From Anniella stebbinsi (Eukaryota > Chordata > Lepidosauria > Squamata > Anniellidae), in assembly GCA_029215795.1 (NCBI GenBank), contig JARDYH010000007.1, positions 102,687,263-102,751,262 on the forward strand: 64,000 bases of DNA, written 5' to 3'. The notes below the pieces were generated by a model that saw only the letters and a list, made by a program, of their open reading frames with translations, was not told the origin of the DNA and made no database searches. Below are positions 25,816-38,000 of the stretch, piece after piece. Position 1 is the stretch's first letter. Every line of letters begins with the position of its first letter. The position numbers were made by a program, and so were the translations under genes.

Positions 25816-26034
25816 TCAGAATTCATCTCTGGCTCGCAGCCCCACGGACTGTAGCCCAGACTCCAAATTTGATTTGATCCTTCGGCTAGTGGATCTGGCT
25901 CTTCCTTTAGGAGCAGGGGGCTCCGGTGAGTCTCCACTGCTAGGTCCAGTGCTTGTCTTCTCCTTGTCAACTGCATGTGACTGTTCCTGTTCTCTCTCTT
26001 TCTGCCTCATCAGCTCTTCTGCCTGGGCTCGTTC
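25816..26034 (-). CDS. P3H3: P3H3 exon 15, C-terminal tail and stop
   Basis: 219 bp including TGA at 25818-25816, after a GGTTGTAG acceptor. Encodes a charged low-complexity tail (ERAQAEELMRQKEREQEQ, a Pro/Ser segment, then a basic run) ending in RARDEF. P3H proteins normally end in a KDEL-like ER-retention signal (human P3H3: REEL), so RDEF occupies that place. Confidence 0.93.
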   Translation of the reverse strand, partial: ERAQAEELMRQKEREQEQSHAVDKEKTSTGPSSGDSPEPPAPKGRARSTSRRIKSNLESGLQSVGLRARDEF

Positions 26035-29000
26035 CTACAACCAGAAAGAATGCATATGATTGAGCAGGGGGAAAGAGTCTTGTAGGACAGCACTTTGCCA
26101 TTTTGGTCTCCTTCTTGCCAAAACCGAAAGAAAGTTAAGTTGTTTTCCAATGTAGTTTCAAGCCATTCCGAAGGCAACAAAAAGACATTTCCTCCTCTGG
26201 AAATCCATATAGTGCTACATGTGTTGTTGCTTGTACGCTCCCCAGATCGGTTGCTCATACCATTTTACCCAAATATATGTCTCTCCCACCTCTTGCCTTC
26301 CTTCGTTACCTGCTCTGAATGCTCTGGAGAGAGGGTGAACCAGAGGGCAATGGTACAGCGCCTTCCACGCGTCACTGCCCACACACCATGGGGGTTCTCA
26401 CCACCAGAACTGAAGGCCACCAGTCTTCCACATTTAGGGCGCACCTGGGCCTGACAGAGAGAGAGGGAGAGGAAAAATGGTAAATCAACATTCATCCCTG
26501 CCTTGTAATTATTTTCTCCTGGTCTCCCATTTTGAGTGGCAACTTTCTGAACAACTGAGGATGGGGCAATGTCCACCTGCTCTGGAGCAAAGCATGCCAT
26601 GCAGGACTGGAGAGGGCCAAAAAGGAAGGAAAAGGGAATGCAAAGACAACCAGGGAGCTGAGCATATCAGAAATGGAGGATTTAATATCTGTTGCACTGT
26701 GAAATTTGCCTGAATTTGCCTTTGACTGCCCAGTTTGAATCTCCTGTTTGCCTATGACTGATGCTATTGAAGGGGAAGGGCACAGTCCCAACCACAGCTG
26801 CCCTTCCTTCTCCTTTCAGACTTTGGCCCAAACTCACTGTAATGGTCACAGCATCTGTCTCGGTGAAAAAGAGGTTCCCCCCTTGGAAATCATCATTCAG
26901 GTAGAGGATTGCACTGCAGAGAAATGGGAGAGCAGTTAGGGTTGTGGGTATCTGGGAACTGTCCATTAATCCTCACTCATTCTGAATAGCTAAGGTACAC
27001 AATGAAGCTGCCACAGAGGCTGACATCCTCGGGGCTAAATGTTCTACATACATATGCTACTGCCACACGTATGTTCAACAGAACTGTGTGAATCAGTGCC
27101 ATATGGACCAAGGTCCATCTAGCCAAATGCCAGTTCGCACAATCAAACACACTGAGGCTGTGGTGTGTACTGGTGGCCATTTCGAATAGGCAAGCTGTGA
27201 CCATGTAGTAGTCCTGTAGTCCGAGCCCAGGGACTGTGGGTTATGCAAGGGTTAAATAACTTCACAGAACCCTAAAAGAGGCCTAAACAACTGTTTAGGC
27301 TTAGTGGTGCCTGGGTTTGGATGACACACCAGCTGTAGGTGCAGCTTGAATAATCAGGACAGCACTTGCAGGCATCACAGCTCATTGTGGATTAAATAAG
27401 CCACAACAAGCCGCTGTGGTCAGGCAAACTCGGTTATTCTGATTCTAACAGTTGGCAGTTAGATTCTTCTGGGAAACAGGTCATGAAGGCAACATCTAAG
27501 CCATCTAAGCCAGTGAACCAGCCACATCTTTGGCTGCAAATTCAGTAAGATAATTAAGAATAGTGTGAAGTATTCGGCCTGTCTTGAAACTCCTGCTGAT
27601 CAGTTTTTTCAGGTGATCATGTGATCTAGTATTATGCGAAGGAACAAATGTTTTGTCTTCCACTCTCTGTGCATCATTTGTCTACTTCCATCAATTAAGG
27701 CTGCATTCGGACGTCATGCTGGTTTTAACCTGTAAAGCCTTACACGGCTTGGGACCACAATACCTGGCGGAATGCCTCTCCCGACTCGAACCTACCCGTA
27801 CACTATGCTCAACATCAAAGGTCCTCCTCCGAGTGCCTACTCTGAGGGAAGCTCGGAGGATGGCAACAAAGGAGAGGGCCTTTTCAGTGGTGGCGCCCCA
27901 ATGGTGGAACGATCTCCCCGACTAGGCTCGCCTAGCGCCAACACTGCTATCTTTTCAGCGCCAGGTTAAGTCTTTTCTCCCAGGCATTTAACAGCATATG
28001 TTGAGCTTTTTAAACTTACTCCTGGATAGTTTAAATGACATGTAGTTTGTTTTTAGGCTTTTATGGTTTTAGGTTTTGTATACTGGTTTTTAAATGTTCA
28101 ATGTTTTTAATTTTTGTGAATTAAAAAGAGATTCGGCTATGGGGCAGTATATAAATGTAATAAATAATAATAAATAATAATAATAAGTTAATAAGCTATT
28201 CAATAGCTTATTTTTTAAATAGGCCACAATCCCCCACCTCACGAGCAGACTAATAAACTACTGTGAGTATCTTAATAAGCTACTGTGTGTAATCTGACTC
28301 CCCCTGCCCCCCATCTTGCTGCAGTCCTTCCGCCTGAGCAGTGGCGCTGTTCAGCTCTGAAGTGCTAGAGGTTTGCAGGATCGGGACAAAACTTCATACA
28401 CAGCCTCCCCGAATCGGAAGGCACCTGATCTACCATCAACCCCCTGCATGATAAATCACCAAGGGGGAAAAATGACAAGTGCCCCCAAAAGGGGAAGTTG
28501 CTAGAAAGCCTTGAGGATTTGCAGGATTGGAAACAAACACAAATGATCTTTCATACTCCTCCTACTTCTCCCACGTGGTACTTGATCGCATGATAAAACA
28601 GTAGATACTGTGCTGTATTCGTTAAATGTGTGCCCACAGAGCAGCAATTGCATGTTTTAAAAATACTGTCACAGTGATGCCTCACAAACAATAAAAGCTC
28701 CGGTGTAGAATCTACCTGAGACACTACCGGGGTGTGGGTCAGCAACAAGGAATAGAGAGGCAGCCTACACAAGGGACTAGGTAAGGTGAGTAGCCGCATG
28801 TGCTTCCTACATTTGAAAATGCCCCCACTACTTCTCATCATCAGCTTATTCTCTGGGCAGCAGATGGTGACAAGCAGCAGTAGTAGTGCTTAATGCCAGA
28901 GGTGGAGTCAAAGACAGCAATGGCGGCTGTTCCTCATTGGCACAGTACAAAGAAAAAGAGCAGGAGAGCAAACTGACAAAGAGGAAGAAAGATGTGTAGA

Positions 29001-32000
29001 GCCGCCTGCAGCAGCTGTTGTGCTATTTCTCTTCTTCACCACTGACTCAGTCCCCCAACCTGTTCCTCTGAGTGGCATCAAGGAGAAGCAGGAGCCCTTC
29101 CTTCCTGTGGAGGAGGGAAGTGGACGCAGGAGAAGATTTTGTGCAAAATGGTGGCATTCTGTCTGCAATGGGCTCTTTACTAGTGTGTGGGCCCCAGCAG
29201 ATACCTGATGGTGCTAAAAGGAGACACTGGACCTGTGTGTACAAATTTCTGCAGTGAGAGGAGCAAAGACAGTTTTGTAGCTTTGTAAGCAGAAGTACTT
29301 CCATTCCAAAGCAAGTTTTTTAAACGAGCCTGGTTTTCTTTAAAGGCAAGTTCTTTCAAAAACTGCTCGTGCAGGTTTTGGTGAAGTTTGAATGGGGGAA
29401 GAGCCATCTATTGATTGGTGTTAGTGATCAGTAACCTCTCTACCCTCCCCAAAAACCAGAGTACTTTTGCAACTCTTTTAAAAATGTTTGTAGAGTTATT
29501 TTTGTTTTTAAATAAGGTGAAGAATGAATATGCATGCCACTCTTGAAGAACTATGTATTACATCAGTCTTCACCCTCAGCCACTCACCTGAAGTCTCTGT
29601 ATATGTAGGCAGGGGGCTCCATCCAACATGTGTTTCCCTCTGGATCCAAGAGGCAGTTGTCAGCATGGACTGGGTGACTGAGGTCCATTCGACCTTCTTG
29701 TTTGCCTGAAGGAAGACCAACAAGAGCTGCAACTATCTTGCTCCTGACACCAGCCTATAATCACTCAAGTCACAAGAAAAGCAAATGTTCATGCCTCATT
29801 TTCGTCCACAGAATGAAGAAAATGAAGACTGAAGCTTTTGGCCATCAGTCCTGCATCTGGGTGACTGTGGTACAAATCCGCCAAGACAGAACTGGCTCAT
29901 TTTGGTGCTGGACAAAGAAAATCCAAATTGCTCACTCCCCCCCCCCCCCCCCCGCACAGCTAAATTATCCTGTTGTTCCCATTAATTTCAGTGGGAACTG
30001 CACAAAAGAGGTGTCATGATCCCAGCTACAAGCAGAGACTCTGACGAGGAAGTGTCAGAGAACTTGGGGGGGCACACATCCAGCCTCATACTGCAGAAAA
30101 GGCAAAGCAACAATTTGAGCATTGCCTCATGAAAAAAAGGCCTTAAACAGCACCTTACCTCTAAAAGACATCAATGGTAGGGGCTCCTCTTGTATTGGTA
30201 CACAAGACCCAATAGTATTCACCCCCGAAAACACAGGTACCAATACACACTGAATTTTGTGTAGATCTGAAAAGATTCCTCTCCTGAAACTTTCCCCTCT
30301 GGGAACTTTGATTTTGAATATTCATAGGATATGAACAATATAATCTTTGTCAAGTGTCAAGAGCCAATGTTATGTAACGGACAGAGTGTTGGATGCAGAC
30401 TAGGGCTGAAGCCTATTCCTAATGCTATTATGTAGTATTACCCAGGCAATTGTTGTATTTAACTTGTTTAGCTAGCAAGATAAATACAGGTGTTTAGCAA
30501 TCATCTTATTGCTACTATTTCTGACCTAATGGGAATATTATACAAGGAGACCAATATACAAATCTCTGTTCATCCACAAAGCTCACCTTGGCCCAGTTAC
30601 TCTTGGTTACAAGGCTAAAGATTGTGGGGGACCAAGAACATATATGCTGTTCCGAAGACTAGGATAACAAAATGTAATGAAATAAAACAAATTTTAGATA
30701 TGTATTTGATATCCAATTTTATTTCAGTATTTTATTATATTTGATAGTTAGCATGCAATGATATTTAATCCATAATCCAGCTATATCCATGGGCAAAATG
30801 AGTCATGCATAATGATGGGTGGCCCCAGATGGTAAAGCACATCTGCATTTGAATCACAAAGAAAGGCATTCAGACACTTCAGCGGGCCCAAATGATCATT
30901 GTACTGTTGATGGGGCTGCCTATTCAGAACACTGATGATGCACATGGAAGGCTAATTTATGTGTGTGGGTCTCTTGTTGGAATAAGACAAGAATATTTGA
31001 TAGTTGTCAAATTATGCGATTACATGTTTGATACATGCCTCAAAATCAAAACATTCAAGATGTGATGTGAATGTCTAGAACCTTTTAATTTTGATTTGAC
31101 ATTTCACACAAAAACTCAGATAAAATGGGAAACTTTGGCCTAGTTTGAATATTCATAAGTACCTGTTTCAGCACTGATGTTCATACTTTATTAACAAAAT
31201 TCAGATGTACATTCAGCAATGTTATGTAACCATATACTTGTCCCGTTCCATATGAATTGTTTGCATCATGACATTGCTTACCTTACAGCAGAACATTTAT
31301 CAACAGCATTGCATTATGGATGGAGATTGTAGATTCTACACTGTAGAATAATAAATGCTAATTGTCAACGGGGAGGATTCCTGTTCAGTTGGAGATCCAA
31401 AGTACGCAAGGAGAGGGATCAAGAGTTCCTTACCTTCCGTAGCTGTGCGACACACAAGGTGTGTGAATGAAAAGTAGAGGCTTTTCTCTGGGGTGAAATA
31501 GGATTCCACAATTTTCCGAGATTTTTCACTAGCTTGCAGGAGTAGTTTAGCATCCCTCCAGTTCACAGCACTTTCCTCAGCCAGCTAGGAGACAAAAACA
31601 CATTGGTGAAAAGCCTTACATACAGAAATGCTTAATTTGTATGAAGGTCCTGGCACATATGCATGTGAAAAGAAAAATGACAAAAACAACATGGATTTTA
31701 TTATTTCTTTATTGGTGACACTTGTATACCACTGAATACAATAAAATCCTTCAGTGGTTCAAAATAAATAAGAGTGCTGCAAGTACCAGTACCCTTAACA
31801 AAATGCTTTTCTAACTTCTTCAGATTGCCAGATTAATGTGTGTTTACTTTTCAATGCCTCAAAAAAGTGGGAGAAGAAAATGCTGCTGCTGCTACTTCGT
31901 CCCTGGTTTCTTCAGTGTCCTCCTCCAACTAGGTTCAAGTCTTTGCTATGCAATCACAGAGCAAATTACAATCAATTTAGCAAGCCAAAAGTCAATCACG

Positions 32001-35000
32001 GTTTTCCTAGGCAAACATGGATTTTCCAGAGAGAAGTCAGCGGAGGAGCCAAGGTCAAATGTACAGGCTATCAGTAAAGTAAAATCATAATCCAAAAAGG
32101 CAATATCAGGTAGCAGTCCAAAGATCGATAAACTTGGGATCTGAACACAAGTCAAGGTCCAAGTACAAGATATTGGAGCTGAAGAAATGGTGTTGCTTTC
32201 ATTAATTGCTAGACTGATACAGAGGAGTTATATTGCCAGAGTTACCTGAGCCCCAATCAGGGTTCAGCTGCAGTTCGTTATAGGCCTTGATCCCAAAGTA
32301 GGGTGACCAGATAAAATCCAGGTCAGAGCTCATGTAACTTTAACAGTTGTAGAGCAAAGGGAATTTCAGCCAGTGTCATTTGTATGCAATTAGTCCTGGT
32401 GATATTCCCTCTTCATCACAACAGTTAAAGTTGCAGGAGCCCTGCCTTCTTTTGTATATGGTCACTCTAATATAGTGCCTGCAACTTTAACTGTTGTGAT
32501 GAAGAGGGAATTTCACCAGGAACTAATTGCATACAAATAACGCTGGCTGAAATTCCCTTGTCTCTACAACTGTTAAAGTTACATGAGCCCTGACCTGGAA
32601 TTTATCTGGTCAGCCTATCCCAAAGGGTCCCTTCCTCTTGAGTAGTCCTCCTTTGCAGTAGAGCACTTCTTCTTAAAGGAGCCCAACTGGCTTTCCTCTT
32701 GAGGTAATGACACTCTCAGGGACTTGGTGGTCATTCAACTTCTACCTCAGAACTCACACTGCAGATGGACCTGTGGTCATCTCCCCTGAAGACCCAGGCT
32801 CCTCCAGGTTTCCTGATATGGGTGGCTCCTTGGCACTGTTCATCTCTGGGAGCTCTAGTTCCGTGGAGGAGGAAGAATCCCCCATCAGGGGCTTGACATC
32901 CAGGTGCCCTCTTCACTTGTCTGCAGCACAGCAAACGTGGACCCTTATTTGTCCCTGCATGACAAGCTGTACCACCTGCTAAAATCCCTTCATCTGCACA
33001 CCTGGCAATAGTACAGGAGGCTTGTCATCATCCTCTGCAACTGGCCATCTTCTAGGGCTGCAGAGAGGGTTTTAAAGACAAAGCACAGTGGAAGGGATCG
33101 CCCACTGGTTTTCAAGAAATGAGGCTGTAGCACGAATGCTCATAAAACACTGTGCATAACCAAGCAAGCATAGGAGGGAGCAAGAAAGCCAGGAGACTTC
33201 ACTGCCATGAAACAGTCACAGGAATGAAGCAGTTGCAAGGCCAAAAATGAAACACAACTTAATAACTTGCAGTGGAATAGAATGTATGTCATTTAGGGCT
33301 GTGCAAGCCATGGGCCTCAGATTTGGAAATCTGAATCACGGGAGGCTATTTTATGGCAGATCCACCACTTTATGATGGATCTGCCATTTCCATGTGCAGC
33401 CCTATGCCCCCGTACAGCTTGCAACTCCCAGCATGCAGTGCCTGGGAGGGCTACACTTACTGGGGCCCAGGAACGGAAGGCACAAGTGTACTCACCGCCA
33501 CCACAATCGCCCGCTCCTTGGTGTGATCATGGCCTCCTCAGTGCAATTGTCATCTCCTCAGTGTGATCACAAGCTTCTTGGCATGAACTGCCAGTGCCAC
33601 CGCAATCCAGGATACTCCAGTGACCCTGGAGAGGCCCCTGCAAGTTCCGCAGGTGCCCCACAGCCAGCGATCATGCCGAGGAGGCGATTGTGACGGTGGA
33701 GAGTACATGTGTGCCCTTCGTTCATGAGCCCCGAAAAGTGTAGCCCTCCCAGGCACTACATGCTGGGAGTTGTAGGCTGTACGGGGGCCTAGGGCTGTAC
33801 ATAGGCCTAGGACTGTGCAAGGAAATGGCGGATCCACCATAAAATGGCCTCTGTGGTTTGGATATCCGAATCCGAGGTTCAAGGCTTGCACAGCCCTAAT
33901 GTAATTATCCCCACCGGATCACTCTTCTCCAAGGCTCTTGCCAGGCAGTTCGTCCAATTATTATGGACCATCTTTTTGTTATCTCCTGCAGATTCTGTTC
34001 TCAGATGCCTCCCAACAGGATTATTTTGTTCCATTGTTCATGAATGCTCATAATATGGCCTCAGACATTTTTCTCCATCTCTCATACTGCTAGAACCTGG
34101 GGTCATTCCATTAAGCTGGTTGGTGGGAGATTCAGGACAGATAAAAGGAAGTACTTCTTCACACTGCGCATAGTTAAACTATGGAATTCGCTACCACAAG
34201 ATGTAGTGATGGCCACCAATATGGATGGCTTTAAAAGTGAGTTGGATACATTTGTGGTGGAGAAGGCTATCAATGGCTACTAGTCCTGATGGTTGTATGC
34301 TACCTCCAGTATCAGAGGCAGTAACCCTATATACAGTAGTTGTTGGGAAACATGGGTGGGAGGGTGCTGTTGCACCGCTGTCCTGCTTGTGGATTCCTGG
34401 TCAACAGCTGGCTGGCCACTATATGAACAGAGTGCTGGACTAGATGGACCCTTGGTCTAATCCAGCATGGCTCTTCTTCTGTTATCAGGGCTTCTGTTAC
34501 CTCTCATCTCTCATTCCTGGTGATGTTGTGTCTACATGCAACATTGCAATATTTGGAATTGTTTGGTATGAGTTAAGTAACACTTTACTTAGTCACAGCT
34601 ATGGGTAAACGTTTTAAATGGGGGTAAGAAGTGAGTACACTGTAACGACTAGGCTCGGGTTTAGAGAAACCAGGATTGGAACCCTTGGTCATCTGCTGTA
34701 ATAAATTCGCTAGGCACTTCGAGGAGAAAGTTGCTTGTATTCACTCAGAACTTGATGCCACAGTTATTGCAGAGCCTGGGGAGGTGTCCGGTACTCCATC
34801 TGGTCATGTTTCCTGGGATCAGTTCCAGTTGTTGCAGCCTGATGATATGGACCACCACTTGTAAGCTTGACCCTTGCCTGTCTTGGCTAATACGATCTAG
34901 CAGAGGTGGATTGATTAGGTGGGTCCAGGGGGTGGTAAATACCTCACTCTGTCAGGGCATGGTGTCTGCTGCCTTGAAAGAGGCTGTAGTGCACCCTCTC

Positions 35001-38000
35001 CTGAAGAGGACCTCCCTGGACCCAGAGGTATGTGAGAACTACCGCCCCATTGCTAATATCCCCTTTGTGGGCAAGTTGCTTGAGCATGTGGTGGCTGGGC
35101 AGCTTCAAATGCTCTTGGAAGAAAAGCATTATCTGGATCCATTTCAGTCTGGTTTCCGGCTGGGCACAGCACTGAAACAGCTTTGGTTGCCCTGACCGAT
35201 GACCTACTCTGGGTGAAAGACAGGGGGAGTGCTACCCTGTTGATCTTCCTGGATCTCTTGGCGGCTTTTGATACCATTGATCATGGTATCTTACTGGATT
35301 GGCTCTACCAGATGGGAGTAGGAGACACTGGCTGAATTCGGACGACACGTTTAACAACTGTGGGTTGTTGCTTCAACAACCCACTGCGTTGTTAACCGTG
35401 TTGTCCGAATTGAGCCACTGTGTTACAGGGGTTCTGCTCCTACTTGCAAAGCTGATTCCAGAGAGTGGTATTGGGGGATTCCTGTTCCACCCCATGGCTA
35501 TTGAGCTGTAGGGTGCCACAGGGCTCTATTCTATCCCCCATGTTGTTCCAACATCTATATGATGCCGTTGGGAGAGGTCATTAGAGGTTTGAGGGTTCGG
35601 TGCCATCAGTATGCTGATGATACTCAGCTCTATTTCTCCCCGTCGTCGGAGTCAGCTGGGGCTGTGAAGGTGCTGGACCAGTGCCTGGAGGCTGTATTGG
35701 GCTGGATGAGGGCTAATAAACTGAACTTGAATCCTGATAAGACAGATGCTCTGTTGGCTGGTGGCTCCTGAGTCCGGGAATAGGGTAAGCGGCCTATTCT
35801 GGATGGGGTTGCACTCCGTCCGAAGAAGCAGGTGCGTAGCTTGGGAGTACTCGTAGATCCATCCTTGGCACTGGAGGCCCAGGTGGACTCCGTGGCCCCG
35901 AGTACTTGGGGTCAGCTTCGGCTGATCCGCCAGCTATGGTCTTTCCTGGACAGGGATAACCTAGCCACAGTAATACATGCACTGGTAACTTCCTGATTAG
36001 ACTACTGCAATGCACTCTATATGGGGCTGTCCTTGAAGATGACTTGGAAGCTGCAGCTAGTGCAAAATGCAACACCTAGGCTGCTGACTGGAACTGGAAT
36101 TCTACTGGAATTGCACTGGCTACCAATACATTTCTAGTCAGAATTCAAGGTGTTGGCTATAACGTTTAAAGCCCTAAATGACTTGGGACCTCGATACTTG
36201 AGGGAACGCCTCTCCCTATATCTGCCTGCCCAAGACCTGAGATCTGTCGGAGGAGCCCTTCTCCGTGCCCCACCAATGCAAGATATATGCTATGGTGGGA
36301 CATGGGAGAGGGCTTTCTTTGTTGTGGCATCCCAGCTGTGGAATGCCCTCCCCCTGGAGGCCCGACTGATGCCGGTACTGGCTTCATTTTGGCACCAGGT
36401 TAAGACATAGCTTTTTAATAAAGACTTTAATGGCTAAATCCACCAGCCTGCACACTGTCTTGCTTTAATTGGATTTTACTGTTTTAAAATTTTGTATTGG
36501 TTTTGATATATTAATGGTTTAATTTGTTTTAGAATTCTATATTTATTCTATTTTATATGTATGATTTTATCTGTACACTGCCCTGGGATATAAATGTTTT
36601 AATAAATAAGTAATAAATAAATAAATAAGATGGGGTTGATTTTAATTTGTTTGTCCATCCCCATCAAGTGTAAGGGTCCCCAACCTTCTTTGGTTGGTGG
36701 GCCCATTTGGACTTTTGAGAGAGTGTTATGGGCACTCTCGCGAAATGGCTGCCATGACAGGCCTTGTCCATTAACAAAATAGTTGCCATGGTGAATATGG
36801 CACTAAGAAGGCAAACTGATAAGACTAAAAGAAAAGCAACTTGCCCAAGAACCTAACTACAAGGAAGAAGCGAGGTCTCCGCTCCAAAATACAAAACCAC
36901 ACTTTGGAACCCACATTTTTCTTCTCCAACACCCATTTTGAAGAAGGCAAACTGATGAAGTTTAGAGACGAGTAACTTGACCAAAAAACTGAGTACAAGG
37001 CAGAGGTGGGGTCTGAGCGATGATAAGTGCCAAATCACATATTTCCCCCCACAAAATGCTCATACACACCTCCACAGGCAAAACCACACCCCATGTCAAA
37101 ATAAACAAGACAGCTAACACACCACACACACAGGTAAAACACACACACACACACACGGCCTTGGTTCCAAGTACATGCCCCACCACCACCACCACCACCA
37201 CTCAGCCCAGCTGCACCAATGACCACATCGAGCCCAGCAACATGCTTGGAAATTAAGGTGGTCCTGGAGGCCCAGCGTTTCGCTTCGCAGCCTGCCAGCC
37301 TCCCAGTTAAGATGAAAACCTAATACAATAAAATGCAGGTCAGAAGGGGAAAGAGGCTGATGGGTGTCAAGAGAGGTGTTCACGGGTACAGTGGTGCCTG
37401 TGAACACCACACTGTGAACCCCAGATCTAGTGTTATTTTAAATCAATTTGAAAACAAAGGTCTCTATTGAATGAGGTAACAAGGTGAAAATGGTATGAGG
37501 GGGCAATCGCTGCCCATAAAGTACACCTATTTTTCCCCCATCTCACCTCACTTTGGATAATGGGCATTTGTGGTGGTGCCAATTGGCATCATGTGACTGG
37601 GTTTTGGGGAAAACATGTTAATGTGTTGAATCATAATCTGATTTAGAGGCACATCAGACTTTTAATGATCTGCAATGGGAGCAAAAGTAATAATTGTTCT
37701 GGGATTGGGAAGAAGGGCAGAATCTAATGGGCTAAATCCAGGCAATGATGCCATGTGCAATGAGGTTCATACATTCCTTGTTCTTGAATAAATTAAAAAG
37801 TAAATGAAAGAGGTTTTTGTAGCATTTAAAAAACCTGAGAAATCTCTTTGGTGAAGGATGATGGTGGAAGAAAAAGAATAAATATGTGTATCACAGGCCT
37901 GTTGAATATGTAAAGGTATAAATATGTACTCTTGAGGCCTAACTCTACATTACATGCAAATGTGTTTAAGAGAACCTTTTTTAAAAAACAAGGAAAAGTA

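Noticed and set aside
34731..35195. Possible host gene from the 154-codon frame
   Set aside because: The sequence is a LINE reverse-transcriptase block (ENYRPIANIP), part of a 5'-truncated retrotransposon.
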